Shown: piece after piece, positions 1 through 14,453 of the stretch
How positions within the stretch are numbered: the stretch's first letter is position 1
Layout: every line of letters begins with the position of its first letter
Assembly: GCA_903839085.1 (NCBI GenBank)
Contig: CAIMBE010000162.1
Coordinates: 1-58,828 of the forward strand
Source: an uncultured beta proteobacterium
GTDB taxonomy: Bacteria > Pseudomonadota > Gammaproteobacteria > Burkholderiales > Burkholderiaceae_C
Length of the DNA: 58,828 nucleotides
Reading direction: 5' to 3'
The notes under the pieces: generated by a model
The model's input: the letters and a program-made list of their open reading frames with translations, nothing else
Told to the model about the DNA's origin: nothing
The model's database searches: none
Translations under genes and position numbers: made by a program

Positions 1-4
1 CGTC

Positions 5-3772
<3,768 letters not shown>

Positions 3773-3782
3773 GACGCAAATC

Positions 3783-5270
3783 ATGGGAAAAGTCACTGGT
3801 TTCATGGAGTTTGAGCGTCTCGAAGAGGACTACAAGCCTGTCGCCGCACGCCTGAAGAATTACGAGGAGTTTGTTTTGGGCCTGGATGAATCGCGGGCCA
3901 AAATTCAGGCCGCCCGCTGCATGGACTGTGGCACACCGTTCTGCAACAACGGCTGCCCGGTCAACAACATCATTCCGGATTTCAATGATCTGGTCTATCG
4001 GGGGGACTGGAGAAGCGCGGCCGAAGTTCTGCACAGCACCAACAACTTCCCTGAATTCACCGGCCGTATCTGCCCGGCACCGTGCGAGGCCGCCTGCACG
4101 CTCAACGTGAACGACGGCGCGGTTGGCATCAAATCGATCGAGCACGCCATCATTGACCGCGCCTGGGCTGAGGGCTGGGTACAGCCAGTGTCGCCGACAG
4201 GCAAGACCGGCAAGAAAGTGGCAGTCATCGGTTCCGGTCCGGCCGGCATGGCAGCCGCGCAGCAACTGGCGCGAGCCGGGCATGATGTGACGCTGTTCGA
4301 GAAGAATGACCGCATCGGCGGCTTGTTGCGTTACGGCATTCCGGATTTCAAACTCGACAAATCACACATCGACCGGCGCGCCGCGCAATTGCAAAAAGAA
4401 GGTGTCACGATCCGCACAGGCGTTCTGGTGGGCCGGATGCCACCTCCCGAAGCCGGCTCCAGGGTGATCAACTGGTCTCGGGAAACGATCTCGGCGGAGC
4501 AGGTTCAAAACGACTTTGATGCGCTGCTGCTGGCCGGCGGCGCCGAGCAGTCGCGTGACTTGCCGGTCCCGGGTCGCGAACTCGACGGTGTTCACTTCGC
4601 GATGGAGTATCTGCCGCAGCAAAACAAGGTCAATGCCGGGGACAAGCTCAAGGCTGAAGGAATCCGTCAAATCAGGGCCGACGGCAAGCACGTCATTGTG
4701 ATTGGCGGCGGCGATACCGGGTCCGACTGCGTCGGCACCAGTCGGCGCCAGGGCGCGACGAGCGTGACCCAGTTTGAAGTCATGCCGCGCCCCCCGATTG
4801 AGGAAGATCGTCCGATGACATGGCCTTACTGGCCACTTAAATTGCGCACCAGTTCCAGCCATGAAGAGGGTTGCAGCCGCGAGTTTGCGATCTCGACCAA
4901 GGAATTCGTCGGCGACAAGGGCAAAGTGAGCGGCGTCAGGACCGTCCGCGTCGAGTGGCAGGAGGGGAAAATGCTTGAACTTCCCGGTAGCGAGCAGGTT
5001 CTGAAGGCAGATCTAGTGTTGCTGGCGATGGGTTTTGTCAAACCGGTGGCGTCCGTGCTGGAGGCCTTCGGCATCGAAAAGGACGCCCGTGGCAATGCCA
5101 GGGCGAGTACCGAAGTCACAGGTGGTTATGCCACCAGCGTGAACAAGGTGTTTGCCGCCGGTGACATGCGGCGCGGCCAGAGCCTTGTGGTCTGGGCCAT
5201 CCGCGAAGGCCGTCAGGCGGCGCGCGCGATCGATGAATTCCTGATGGGAACAACCTTGCTGCCACGTTGA
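3783..5270 (+). CDS. gltD: Glutamate synthase small subunit
   Basis: [20 protein letters not shown] start; Cys-rich N-terminus [20 protein letters not shown]-binding [25 protein letters not shown]. Confidence 0.97.
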   Translation: MGKVTGFMEFERLEEDYKPVAARLKNYEEFVLGLDESRAKIQAARCMDCGTPFCNNGCPVNNIIPDFNDLVYRGDWRSAAEVLHSTNNFPEFTGRICPAPCEAACTLNVNDGAVGIKSIEHAIIDRAWAEGWVQPVSPTGKTGKKVAVIGSGPAGMAAAQQLARAGHDVTLFEKNDRIGGLLRYGIPDFKLDKSHIDRRAAQLQKEGVTIRTGVLVGRMPPPEAGSRVINWSRETISAEQVQNDFDALLLAGGAEQSRDLPVPGRELDGVHFAMEYLPQQNKVNAGDKLKAEGIRQIRADGKHVIVIGGGDTGSDCVGTSRRQGATSVTQFEVMPRPPIEEDRPMTWPYWPLKLRTSSSHEEGCSREFAISTKEFVGDKGKVSGVRTVRVEWQEGKMLELPGSEQVLKADLVLLAMGFVKPVASVLEAFGIEKDARGNARASTEVTGGYATSVNKVFAAGDMRRGQSLVVWAIREGRQAARAIDEFLMGTTLLPR

Positions 5271-5330
5271 TAGGTGTAATCCCTTATGATTCCCCAGGTC
5301 CGGGTTTGACCCGAGCCTTGTCATTTTCTC

Positions 5331-6146
5331 ATGCCCTCACCGTCTGATTCCCTGGTTGAACTGCGTCACCTGACCTTCGGTTATGGCGAGCGCGTCATTC
5401 TGGACGACGTCTGCCTGTCGGTGCCGCGCGGCAAGGTGACGGCGCTGATGGGCGCCTCAGGTGGTGGCAAAACGACCATATTGCGCTTGATCGGTGGTCA
5501 GAACCAGGCGCAATCGGGCCAAATGCTGTTTGACGGGCAGGACGTGACACCGATGGATCAGGCGCAACTCTACGCGGCCCGGCGCCGCATGGGCATGCTG
5601 TTCCAGTTTGGCGCCTTGTTTGCCGACCTGTCGGTATTTGAAAACGTCGCTTTTCCACTGCGTGAACATACGGACCTCCCCGAAGTGCTGGTAAGGGATA
5701 TTGTTTTGATGAAGCTCAACGCGGTGGGCCTGCGTGGTGCGCGCGACCTGATGCCGAGCGAGGTCTCGGGCGGCATGGCCAGGCGCATTGCGTTGGCGCG
5801 CGCGATTGCACTGGATCCGGAGTTGGTGATGTACGACGAGCCATTTTCGGGTCTCGATCCAATTTCTCTGGGCACCGCAGCACGCCTGATACGACAACTC
5901 AATGATTCGATGGGCTTGACCAGCATTTTTGTCTCCCATGAGTTGGAGCAGACGCTGGCCATTGCCGACCACGTGATTATTCTGGCCAATGGCAGGGTCG
6001 CGACGCAAGGTACTCCCGAGCAGGTCCTTCACAGCACGGACCCGCTGGTTTATCAGTACGTGAACGCGCAGATCGACGGTCCGGTGCGCTTTCATTACCC
6101 GGGATCCAGCATCAACGAGGATTTTGACGTGGGAGTGGCGGCATGA
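5331..6146 (+). CDS. mlaF: Phospholipid transport ABC ATP-binding protein
   Basis: Walker A GASGGGKTT, signature SGGMARR, Walker B; first gene of an mla-type cluster. Confidence 0.93.
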   Translation: MPSPSDSLVELRHLTFGYGERVILDDVCLSVPRGKVTALMGASGGGKTTILRLIGGQNQAQSGQMLFDGQDVTPMDQAQLYAARRRMGMLFQFGALFADLSVFENVAFPLREHTDLPEVLVRDIVLMKLNAVGLRGARDLMPSEVSGGMARRIALARAIALDPELVMYDEPFSGLDPISLGTAARLIRQLNDSMGLTSIFVSHELEQTLAIADHVIILANGRVATQGTPEQVLHSTDPLVYQYVNAQIDGPVRFHYPGSSINEDFDVGVAA

Positions 6147-6925
6147 GCTGGTACAAGCTGGCCGATGTCGGCTTTGCCGTTCGGCGTCAACTGGCTGACC
6201 TGGGGCTGGGCGCCCGACTTTTCATTCGCCTGTTGACCACGCTGGGGGGCAGCCTGAAGCGTTTCGGGCTGATTCGTGACCAGATTCACTTTCTGGGCAA
6301 CTATTCTCTGGCGATTATTGCGGTGTCGGGCCTGTTCGTCGGTTTCGTTTTTGGCCTGCAGGGCTATTACACTTTGCAGCGTTATGGCTCGTCATCTGCC
6401 TTGGGCCTGCTGGTCACCCTGACGCTGGTGCGCGAACTGGGGCCGGTGGTCACGGCGCTTTTGTTTGCCGGTCGGGCAGGTACTTCGCTGACCGCGGAGA
6501 TCGGCCTGATGAAGGCCGGCGAGCAAATCAGCGTCATGGAGATGATGGCAGTCGATCCGGTGCAGCGCATTCTGGCACCGCGTTTTTGGGCCGGTGTCAT
6601 CACCATGCCTTTGCTGGCAGCGGTCTTCAGTGCGATGGGCATCATTGGCGGCTGGATCGTTGGTGTATTGATGATCGGCGTCGACGGGGGCTCGTTCTGG
6701 AGCCAGATCCAGGAAGGCGTCGATGTCTGGCAAGACCTTGGCAACGGCGTTATCAAGAGCATCGTGTTTGGCTTCACCGTCACCTTTGTCGCGTTGCTGC
6801 AGGGTTTTGAAGCCCAGCCGACGCCCGAAGGTGTAGCCAGTGCGACGACCCGCACGGTGGTCGTTTCATCGCTTTCCGTGCTGGGGCTGGATTTCATCCT
6901 GACCGCCATGATGTTTACCATTTGA
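6143..6925 (+). CDS. mlaE: MlaE family ABC transporter permease
   Basis: GLQGYYTLQRYGSSSALG, LVRELGPVVTALLFAGRAGTSLTAEIGLMKAGEQISVMEMM; overlaps mlaF by 4 bp. Confidence 0.94.
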   Translation: MSWYKLADVGFAVRRQLADLGLGARLFIRLLTTLGGSLKRFGLIRDQIHFLGNYSLAIIAVSGLFVGFVFGLQGYYTLQRYGSSSALGLLVTLTLVRELGPVVTALLFAGRAGTSLTAEIGLMKAGEQISVMEMMAVDPVQRILAPRFWAGVITMPLLAAVFSAMGIIGGWIVGVLMIGVDGGSFWSQIQEGVDVWQDLGNGVIKSIVFGFTVTFVALLQGFEAQPTPEGVASATTRTVVVSSLSVLGLDFILTAMMFTI

Positions 6926-6995
6926 ATACCTTGTGGACAAATCGCCGTTACGCGAAGCCAACAAGCTCTGTCCCGATTTGATTTAGCGAGTGTTT

Positions 6996-7484
6996 ATGCA
7001 GCGTTCAAAAAATGATGTGTGGGTTGGCCTTTTTGTGCTGGTTGGCGCCGCGGCCGTCCTGTTCCTGGCGTTGCAGTCGGCCAATCTGTTGACCCTGAGT
7101 TTTCAGAAAGACTACCTGGTTCAGGCCAAGTTCGACAACATCGGCGGGCTCAAGCCCAAAGCCGCGGTGCGCAGCGCGGGCGTCGTTGTCGGAAGGGTTG
7201 AGAAAATAGTTTTTGACGATAAATCCTTTCAGGCCAGGGTCACCCTGGCGCTGGAGAGCCGCTATGCATTCCCGAAAGACAGTTCTCTCAAGATCCTGAC
7301 CAGCGGTCTGCTGGGCGAGCAATACCTGGGTCTGGAACCCGGCGCCGACGAGAAGGTGCTGGTGCCGGGCGATGTGATTTCCAGCACCCAGTCGGCGATG
7401 GTGCTCGAGAGCCTGATCGGGCAGTTCCTGTACAGCAAGGCGGCCGAGGGAGGAAGTCCGGATGCCGCCAAGGGAAAGAAATGA
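6996..7484 (+). CDS. mlaD: MlaD (MCE domain) substrate-binding protein
   Basis: MQRSKNDVWVGLFVLVGAAAVLFLALQSANL, MCE domain GGLKPKAAVRSAGVVVGRVEKI; position in cluster. Confidence 0.93.
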   Translation: MQRSKNDVWVGLFVLVGAAAVLFLALQSANLLTLSFQKDYLVQAKFDNIGGLKPKAAVRSAGVVVGRVEKIVFDDKSFQARVTLALESRYAFPKDSSLKILTSGLLGEQYLGLEPGADEKVLVPGDVISSTQSAMVLESLIGQFLYSKAAEGGSPDAAKGKK

Positions 7485-8233
7485 TGCCCGGTCCGGTCTG
7501 GCACGCTCAATCCGGCGGGCGCGCTGCCCGCTTTGCCGGCGTCGCCGTGGCGTTGGTTTCGGTGCTGCTGACGGGATGTGCCAGCGGCCCGAACCGGGAT
7601 CCAAGGGATCCGCTGGAACCTTTCAATCGCGGTGTGTACCGTTTCAATACCGCGATAGATGAGGCCGTCTTGAAACCGGTCGCCAGCACCTATCGGGATG
7701 TGACGCCGGTGCGGGTGCGCCAGGGTATCGGTAATTTTTTCGGCAATCTGGAAGATGTCTGGTCGTTCGTGAACAACGTGCTGCAGTTCAAGGGCCAGGC
7801 GGCGCTCGACAGTTTGCGACGTGTGGGTGTCAACACGGTGCTCGGTTGGGGCGGGGTGTTCGACGTCGCTACAGAAATGGACATTGAAAAGCACACGAAG
7901 GATTTCGGTCATACGCTGGGCTCCTGGGGAATTGGCAGCGGCCCGTATCTGGTTCTTCCCTTGCTTGGCTCTTCGACCTTGCGCGATACCCTGGCTCTGC
8001 CGGTGGACTGGAAGGGCGACCTGGTGGCTGAAGTCGGGCATGTGCCCACACGCAATACCGCCACGGTCGTCAGGGCCATTGACACGAGGTCAGACCTGCT
8101 CAAAGCCAGCACCATGCTGGAAGAAGCGGCGCTGGATCAATACACCTTTATCCGGGAAGCGTTCCTGCAGAGGCGGCGCAGTGTCATTTTTGATGGCAAC
8201 CCACCGGATGAAGACCGGGCAGACACCCCTTAA
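7481..8233 (+). CDS. mlaA: MlaA/VacJ family lipoprotein
   Basis: Lipobox LLTGCAS, DPLEPFNRGVYRFNTAIDEAVLKPVA, GIGSGPYLVLPLLGSSTLRD. Confidence 0.94.
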   Translation: MMPGPVWHAQSGGRAARFAGVAVALVSVLLTGCASGPNRDPRDPLEPFNRGVYRFNTAIDEAVLKPVASTYRDVTPVRVRQGIGNFFGNLEDVWSFVNNVLQFKGQAALDSLRRVGVNTVLGWGGVFDVATEMDIEKHTKDFGHTLGSWGIGSGPYLVLPLLGSSTLRDTLALPVDWKGDLVAEVGHVPTRNTATVVRAIDTRSDLLKASTMLEEAALDQYTFIREAFLQRRRSVIFDGNPPDEDRADTP

Positions 8234-8252
8234 CACGCGAAGGAGTCCCAAG

Positions 8253-8912
8253 ATGACACATTTGTTGCAGCGATTGCTGGTCGTTACCGTGCTGGGCCTG
8301 TCGAGCCTGCTGACCTTGCCAGTGCAGGCGGCGGACGAGGCCGCAGACGCCTTGATCAAGCGCCTGTCCACGGACGTGCTTGACAGCATCAGGACGGACA
8401 AAGCCATCCAGTCTGGCGATGTGGCGCGGATTGTGGCTCTGGTGGATGGCAAGATCATGCCCAACGTCAACTTTCAACGCATGACGGCCGCTGCGGTCGG
8501 TCCGGCCTGGCGCCAGGCCAGTCCCGAGCAACAAAAGCGCCTGCAGGAAGAGTTCAAGGTTTTGCTGGTGCGCACCTATGCCGGCGCATTGACCCAGGTC
8601 AGTGACCAGACCATTTTCGTCAAGCCCATGCGCGCCGCCGCCGAGGACAAGGAGGTCGTGGTCCGTACTGAAGTCAAAGGCCGTGGCGACGCCATTCAGC
8701 TCGATTACAGACTCGAGAAAACCCCTGGTGAAGGGGCAGGCTGGAAGATCTACAACCTCAATGTTCTGGGCGCCTGGCTGGTGGAAACCTACCGCAGCGA
8801 TTTTTCCCAGCAGATCAATACAAAGGGCATTGATGGCCTGATCACATCACTGGCTGAGCGCAACAAGGCGAACGCCAAAAAGGGGGGCAACGGTGTTGGT
8901 GCTGCCAAATGA
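8253..8912 (+). CDS. mlaC: MlaC/ABC transporter auxiliary periplasmic protein
   Basis: Signal peptide MTHLLQRLLVVTVLGLSSLLTLPVQA; MPNVNFQRMTAAAVGPAWRQASPEQQKRLQEEFK; inner ATG of ORF 7821..8912 chosen. Confidence 0.92.
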   Translation: MTHLLQRLLVVTVLGLSSLLTLPVQAADEAADALIKRLSTDVLDSIRTDKAIQSGDVARIVALVDGKIMPNVNFQRMTAAAVGPAWRQASPEQQKRLQEEFKVLLVRTYAGALTQVSDQTIFVKPMRAAAEDKEVVVRTEVKGRGDAIQLDYRLEKTPGEGAGWKIYNLNVLGAWLVETYRSDFSQQINTKGIDGLITSLAERNKANAKKGGNGVGAAK

Positions 8913-9162
8913 ACTGACCCACTCGCAGGCCACGGCATGCCTGCGCATGCTGGTGCAGGGCTTGCGTTCCCAGGCGGGTTCTGAGGTGGTGATTGATGCC
9001 ACCGGTCTGGGCCGGTTTGATTCCGCGGCGCTGGCGGTGCTGCTTGAACTCAGGCGCGAGACTTTGGCGGCGGGCAAGCGTTTTTCGATCCGTGGTCTGC
9101 CCGCTCGTTTGCGTGATCTGGCCGCCCTGTACGGCATCATGGATCTGCTGCCAGCGCAATAG
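8893..9162 (+). CDS. mlaB: STAS domain protein (MlaB-like)
   Basis: Small STAS-like ORF (VIDATGLGRFDSAALAVLLELRRETLAAGKRFSIRGLP), GTG start overlapping the mlaC end. Confidence 0.82.
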   Translation: MLVLPNELTHSQATACLRMLVQGLRSQAGSEVVIDATGLGRFDSAALAVLLELRRETLAAGKRFSIRGLPARLRDLAALYGIMDLLPAQ

Positions 9163-9170
9163 GCGTCCTT

Positions 9171-10184
9171 ATGCCCGCCATTTCTTTTCAGTCGGTATCG
9201 AAGTCCTACCCTGCCTCGCGCGGACCCAAGGGAAGCACCTTCCTGGCACTGGACCGCGTCAGCCTCGACATTGAAGAAGGTGAATTTTTCGGGCTGCTGG
9301 GGCCCAATGGCGCGGGAAAGACGACCATGATCAGCATTCTGGCCGGCCTTTCGCGTGCGAGTGCCGGAAAAGCATCGGTGCTGGGACACGATGTTGTGCA
9401 TGATTACGTCGCTGCGCGCCGCAGTCTGGGCGTTGTGCCGCAGGAACTGGTCTTCGACCCTTTCTTCAACGTGCGGGAGGCGCTGCGTTTCCAGTCCGGC
9501 TATTTCGGTGTCAGGAACAACGACGCCTGGATCGATGAATTGCTCGACAACCTCGGCCTGAACGACAAGGCGGGCTCCAACATGCGGCAGCTTTCGGGCG
9601 GCATGAAGCGTCGCGTGCTGGTGGCCCAAGCGCTGGTCCACAAGCCGCCGGTCATCGTGCTCGATGAACCGACGGCGGGGGTTGACGTTGAATTGCGTCA
9701 AACCCTCTGGCAATTCATTGCCAAACTCAACAAACAAGGGCACACCGTATTGCTGACGACCCATTACCTGGAGGAGGCCGAGGCGCTGTGTGGGCGCATT
9801 GCGATGCTGAAGGCCGGGCGGATCGTGGCGCTCGACCATACCAGCGCGTTGCTGAAGACGGCGTCGAGCAACGTGCTGCGCTTCAAGGTCGATGGCGATT
9901 TGCCCAGGGTGCTGGCCCAGCAGGCACGCATTACCGGGCGCATAGTGCAGTTTCCAGCACATGACGCTCTGGAGATCGAACGTTACCTGGCGGCAGTGCG
10001 CGAATCCGGTCTGGTGGCGCAGGATGTCGAGATTCGCAAGTCCGATCTGGAAGATGTTTTCCTTGCGGTCATGAACAATTCCTCGGCGAGCAACCTGACC
10101 CAGGCCGGGACGACCCGCGGCGCCAAGGCCCACTCGGAGGGCGGCGCCATGCGCGATGCTGCCAGCATGCGGGTCGGATCGTGA
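9171..10184 (+). CDS. ABC transporter ATP-binding protein (YadG-like)
   Basis: GLLGPNGAGKTTMISILAGL, LSGGMKRRVLVAQALVHKPPVIVLDEPTAGVD. Confidence 0.93.
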   Translation: MPAISFQSVSKSYPASRGPKGSTFLALDRVSLDIEEGEFFGLLGPNGAGKTTMISILAGLSRASAGKASVLGHDVVHDYVAARRSLGVVPQELVFDPFFNVREALRFQSGYFGVRNNDAWIDELLDNLGLNDKAGSNMRQLSGGMKRRVLVAQALVHKPPVIVLDEPTAGVDVELRQTLWQFIAKLNKQGHTVLLTTHYLEEAEALCGRIAMLKAGRIVALDHTSALLKTASSNVLRFKVDGDLPRVLAQQARITGRIVQFPAHDALEIERYLAAVRESGLVAQDVEIRKSDLEDVFLAVMNNSSASNLTQAGTTRGAKAHSEGGAMRDAASMRVGS

Positions 10185-10936
10185 GCGGTTGGCAAACCCT
10201 GCTGTACAAGGAAGTGCTGCGCTTCTGGAAGGTGGCATTCCAGACGATTGCCGGTCCGGTCCTGACGGCGATGCTGTATCTTCTGATTTTCGGCCACGCG
10301 CTGGAAGCGCACGTCAAGGTCTACGACCGCGTCAGTTACAGCGCTTTTCTGGTGCCGGGTCTGGCGATGATGAGTCTGCTGCAGAACGCCTTTGCGAACA
10401 GTTCGTCATCCTTGATCATGAGCAAAGTGATGGGCAATTTGGTTTTTCTGATGTTGACCCCGCTGTCCTATCTGAACTGGTTCGTCGCCTATGTCGGGGC
10501 TGCCGTCATTCGCGGGCTGGTCGTCGGACTCGGTGTGTTTGGGGTCTCTGCGCTGTTTACCGACATCGGTTTTGTAGCGCCCGTCTGGATCCTGGCTTTT
10601 GCAGTGCTTGGCGCGGCCTTGATGGGCACGCTGGGCCTGATCGCCGGACTGTGGGCTGAAAAATTCGATCAGCTGGCCGCCTTTCAGAATTTTGTGGTCA
10701 TGCCGATGACATTCCTCAGTGGCGTCTTCTATTCGATCCACTCATTGCCGCCGTTCTGGCAGAAGGTCAGCCATTTGAATCCGTTCTTCTACATGATTGA
10801 CGGGTTTCGTTACGGATTTTTCGGCGCCAGCGATGTATCACCGTGGCTTAGCCTGGCGGTGGTGGGCGTCGCGCTGGCCCTTGTCGCAACGGTGGCGCTG
10901 CTGCTGCTTCGCGTCGGCTACAAGGTTCGCGTTTAG
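10181..10936 (+). CDS. ABC-2 type transporter permease (YadH-like)
   Basis: Hydrophobic protein with FLSGVFYSIHSLPPFWQKVSHLNPFFYMIDGFRYGFFG; overlaps the ATPase gene by 4 bp. Confidence 0.93.
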   Translation: MSGWQTLLYKEVLRFWKVAFQTIAGPVLTAMLYLLIFGHALEAHVKVYDRVSYSAFLVPGLAMMSLLQNAFANSSSSLIMSKVMGNLVFLMLTPLSYLNWFVAYVGAAVIRGLVVGLGVFGVSALFTDIGFVAPVWILAFAVLGAALMGTLGLIAGLWAEKFDQLAAFQNFVVMPMTFLSGVFYSIHSLPPFWQKVSHLNPFFYMIDGFRYGFFGASDVSPWLSLAVVGVALALVATVALLLLRVGYKVRV

Positions 10937-10961
10937 GGTGGGTTTTTTTGGAAGTGATGAT

Positions 10962-11204
10962 ATGAATGCAGACCAGATCAGGGACATGATTGCCGCCAAC
11001 CTGTTGTGCGAGCACATTACACTCGAGGGTGATGGCCGCCACTGGTTTGCCACCATTGTGTCGAGCGAATTCGAGGGCAAACGGCCCATTCAGCGCCACC
11101 AGCGCGTCTATGCCACGCTCGGGGTGAAAATGCAGAATGACGAGGTGCATGCCCTGTCCATGAAGACCTACACACCGGCCGAGTGGGCCGCGGTGTCGCA
11201 ATGA
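10962..11204 (+). CDS. BolA/IbaG family protein
   Basis: [54 protein letters not shown]. Confidence 0.9.
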   Translation: MNADQIRDMIAANLLCEHITLEGDGRHWFATIVSSEFEGKRPIQRHQRVYATLGVKMQNDEVHALSMKTYTPAEWAAVSQ

Positions 11205-11238
11205 GGGCCCGGCCACCGAGCGGTATGGAAATAACAAG

Positions 11239-11883
11239 ATGATCACGCTGGCGCTGTCCAAGGGCAGAATTTTCGAAGAAACGCTGCCGCTGCTGCGAGC
11301 CGCCGGCATCGAGGTTCTGGAAGATCCTGAAAAATCGCGCAAACTGATTCTTGCAACGAGTCAGAGCGCGGTGCGGGTGCTGGTGGTGCGCGCCACCGAC
11401 GTGCCCACCTATGTGCAGTACGGCGGCGCCGATCTGGGCATCACTGGCAAGGACACCTTGCTGGAGCACGGCAGCGACGGGCTGTACCAGCCGCTCGACC
11501 TGCAAATAGCCAAATGCCGCATCAGCGTCGCCGTGCGTTCCGATTTTGACTACGCATCGGCGGTCCGGCAGGGCTCGCGTCTGAAGGTGGCCACCAAGTA
11601 CGTGGCGATTGCGCGCGAGTTCTTCGCCACCAAGGGCGTGCACGTGGACCTGATCAAGCTCTACGGCAGCATGGAACTGGCGCCGCTGGTCGGGCTGGCC
11701 GACGCGATTGTCGATCTGGTCTCCACCGGCAATACGCTCAAAGCCAATCATCTGGTCGAGGTCGAGCACATCATGGACATCAGCTCGCGCCTGATTGTCA
11801 ATCAGGCGGCGCTCAAGCTCAAGCAGGTGCCGATTCGCCGCATCATCGACGCCTTTGCCTTGGCGCTGGAAAAGAAGGAATGA
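11239..11883 (+). CDS. hisG: ATP phosphoribosyltransferase, short form catalytic subunit
   Basis: [24 protein letters not shown]; 214 aa short-form HisG; start of his cluster. Confidence 0.97.
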   Translation: MITLALSKGRIFEETLPLLRAAGIEVLEDPEKSRKLILATSQSAVRVLVVRATDVPTYVQYGGADLGITGKDTLLEHGSDGLYQPLDLQIAKCRISVAVRSDFDYASAVRQGSRLKVATKYVAIAREFFATKGVHVDLIKLYGSMELAPLVGLADAIVDLVSTGNTLKANHLVEVEHIMDISSRLIVNQAALKLKQVPIRRIIDAFALALEKKE

Positions 11884-11898
11884 TTTACTTTGCTTGCT

Positions 11899-11993
11899 CG
11901 TCACCGCGAGGCCGCCTTGTTCGTCATCGCGAGTGAAGCGTGGCGATCCATGACATCGTGGATTGCCGCGTCGCTACGCTCCTCGCAATGACG
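11899..11993. repeat. Dispersed palindromic repeat, copy A (hisG-hisD intergenic)
   Basis: CGTCATCGCGAGTGAAGCGTGGCGATCCATG ... TGGATTGCCGCGTCGCTACGCTCCTCGCAATGACG; arms are imperfect reverse complements, same family as copies B-D. Confidence 0.85.
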
Positions 11994-12025
11994 ATTTCAT
12001 CAGTTGTTATACCCAAAGCACTGCC

Positions 12026-13369
12026 ATGACGCTCAAAGCTTCTCCCGCCCGCCTGTCAACCGCCAGTGCCAGCTTCGAGGCTGAATTCAAGGCCCGCCTG
12101 CACTGGTCGGCGCAGGCGGACGCCGAAATCGAGCATCGCGTGGCCGACATCCTGGCCGATGTGCGACAGCGCGGCGACGCCGCCGTGCTTGACTACACGG
12201 CACGTTTTGATGGCGTCCAGGCGGGCACGATGGGCGCGCTGGAGTTGAGGCAAGCTGAACTCAGAGCGGCTTTTAATTCGATTGCGCCGGCCCAGCGCGA
12301 CGCCCTGCAGGCGGCGGCCGCCCGGGTGCGAAGCTACCACGAGGCGCAGAAGAAGGCCAGTGGCGAGAGCTGGAGCTACCGCGATGACAACGGCACGCTG
12401 CTCGGGCAGAAGGTGACGCCGCTGGACCGTGTCGGCATCTATGTGCCCGGCGGCAAAGCGACCTACCCCTCGAGCGTGCTGATGAACGCGATTCCGGCGC
12501 ACGTCGCCGGCGTGGCCGAGATCATCATGGTGGTGCCCACGCCCGGGGGTGAAAAGAATGCACTGGTGCTGGCTGCCGCCCACGTGGCGGGCGTCACCCG
12601 CGCCTTCACCATCGGGGGCGCGCAGGCGGTGGCCGCACTGGCTTATGGCACGGCCACCATTCCCAACGTGGACAAGATCACCGGTCCCGGCAACGCCTAT
12701 GTGGCGGCGGCCAAGCGCCGCGTCTTTGGCACCGTCGGCATCGACATGGTTGCCGGTCCGAGCGAGATTCTGGTACTGGCCGATGGCAGTACGCCGCCCG
12801 ATTGGGTGGCGATGGACCTGTTCAGCCAGGCCGAACATGACGAACTGGCACAGAGTATTTTGCTGTGCCCGGACGCGCACTATATTGACCAGGTGCAGGC
12901 GTCGATCGATCGATTGCTCAATGAAATGCCGCGCGCCGGGATCATCGCCAGGTCGCTCACCGACCGTGGCGCGCTGATTCTCACCCAAAGCATGGAGCAG
13001 GCGTGCCAGATCAGCAACCGGATTGCGCCCGAACACCTGGAGGTCAGCAGCCGCGATCCGCACCGTTGGGAGCCCTTGCTCAGGCATGCCGGTGCGATTT
13101 TTCTGGGCGCCTACACCAGTGAATCCCTGGGTGACTATTGCGCGGGACCCAATCATGTGCTGCCCACCAGCGGCACCTCGCGCTTCAGTTCACCCCTGGG
13201 TGTCTATGACTTCCAGAAACGCTCCAGCCTGATTGAGGTGAGCGAGGCGGGTGCACAGGTTCTTGGAAAGATAGCCTCGGTGCTGGCGCATGGGGAAGGA
13301 TTGCAGGCCCATGCGCGGGCGGCGGAGATGCGTTTGACTTCCTTGCCGTCAAGTCGGGTGCTGGAATGA
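12026..13369 (+). CDS. hisD: Histidinol dehydrogenase
   Basis: [51 protein letters not shown]; inner ATG chosen, upstream extension lies in repeat A. Confidence 0.97.
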   Translation: MTLKASPARLSTASASFEAEFKARLHWSAQADAEIEHRVADILADVRQRGDAAVLDYTARFDGVQAGTMGALELRQAELRAAFNSIAPAQRDALQAAAARVRSYHEAQKKASGESWSYRDDNGTLLGQKVTPLDRVGIYVPGGKATYPSSVLMNAIPAHVAGVAEIIMVVPTPGGEKNALVLAAAHVAGVTRAFTIGGAQAVAALAYGTATIPNVDKITGPGNAYVAAAKRRVFGTVGIDMVAGPSEILVLADGSTPPDWVAMDLFSQAEHDELAQSILLCPDAHYIDQVQASIDRLLNEMPRAGIIARSLTDRGALILTQSMEQACQISNRIAPEHLEVSSRDPHRWEPLLRHAGAIFLGAYTSESLGDYCAGPNHVLPTSGTSRFSSPLGVYDFQKRSSLIEVSEAGAQVLGKIASVLAHGEGLQAHARAAEMRLTSLPSSRVLE

Positions 13370-14451
13370 ACACCGTCAGCGCGCCCTGCTTGCTGCGTAT
13401 CCGCCAGGACATACTGTCGATGCACGCCTACGCGATTCAGGATTCGACCGGCATGGTCAAGCTCGACGCCATGGAAAATCCGTACCGTTTGTCGCCTGAT
13501 TTGCAGGAGAAACTGGGGCGGCGCCTGGGCGCGCTGGCGCTGAACCGCTATCCGGGCGCCGGCGTCGATGCATTGCGCCAGGCGCTGGCCAGCTACGCCC
13601 GCATGCCTAAGGGCTTTGACATCATGCTGGGCAATGGTTCGGACGAGTTGATCAGCCTGCTGGCCATGGCGTGCGACCTGCCGGGGGCCAGCATTATGTC
13701 GCCAGTGCCCGGTTTTGTGATGTACGCCATGAGCGCGCAGTTGCAGGGTCTGGCATTCCATGGCGTGCCCCTGACCGCCGATTTCGAGCTCGACGAGTCG
13801 GCCATGCTGACGGCGGTCGAGCGCTACAAGCCGGCCATCACCTATCTGGCCTATCCCAACAACCCGAGCGCCAATCTATGGAACGATGACGTCATGGAAA
13901 GCATCATCTGCGCGGTTGGCGCGGTTGGCGGTCTGATCGTGCTGGACGAAGCCTACCAGCCCTTTGCCAGCCGCAGCTATATCGATCGGCTCGAGCGCCA
14001 CCGCCACGTGCTGCTGCTGCGCACGCTCTCGAAATTTGGCCTGGCGGGCGTGCGCCTGGGTTACCTGATCGGGCCCAGGGCGCTGATCGCGGAGATCGAC
14101 AAGGTGCGGCCGCCCTACAACATCAGCGTTGTGAACTGCGAGTGCGCCCGCTTTGCGCTCGAGCAGAAGGAGGTTTTTGCGGCGCAGGCGCTTGCCCTTT
14201 GTGCGCAGCGCAGCATGCTGCTGGGGGCCTTGTCGATGCTGCCGGGCGTCACGACGTTCAAGAGCGAGGCGAATATGATCTTGCTGCGCGTGCCGGACGC
14301 CGAGAAAACGTTTGCCGGAATGAAAATGCGCAAGGTTCTGGTCAAGAACGTTTCTAAAATGCATCCATTGCTGAGCAATTGTCTGCGCCTGACGGTTGGC
14401 ACGGCCGATGAAAACGCGCAAATGCTGACCGCCCTGAAGGAATCACTCTAA
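13366..14451 (+). CDS. hisC: Histidinol-phosphate aminotransferase
   Basis: [50 protein letters not shown]. Confidence 0.96.
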   Translation: MNTVSAPCLLRIRQDILSMHAYAIQDSTGMVKLDAMENPYRLSPDLQEKLGRRLGALALNRYPGAGVDALRQALASYARMPKGFDIMLGNGSDELISLLAMACDLPGASIMSPVPGFVMYAMSAQLQGLAFHGVPLTADFELDESAMLTAVERYKPAITYLAYPNNPSANLWNDDVMESIICAVGAVGGLIVLDEAYQPFASRSYIDRLERHRHVLLLRTLSKFGLAGVRLGYLIGPRALIAEIDKVRPPYNISVVNCECARFALEQKEVFAAQALALCAQRSMLLGALSMLPGVTTFKSEANMILLRVPDAEKTFAGMKMRKVLVKNVSKMHPLLSNCLRLTVGTADENAQMLTALKESL

Positions 14452-14453
14452 CC

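Noticed and set aside
8847-10238. 463-aa minus-strand ORF opposite mlaB and the ABC ATPase gene
   Set aside because: Antisense shadow of well-supported plus-strand genes in GC-rich DNA; low-complexity His/Gln/Arg-rich translation without family motifs. The same reasoning applies to 2117..3085, 11017..11904, 12056..13156, 20538..21728, 22516..23799, 44185..45210 and 51538..52569.
12056-13156. Search for a his-operon attenuator upstream of hisG or hisD
   Set aside because: Only 34 bp precede hisG, and the hisG-hisD gap contains a dispersed repeat; no His-rich leader peptide was seen.
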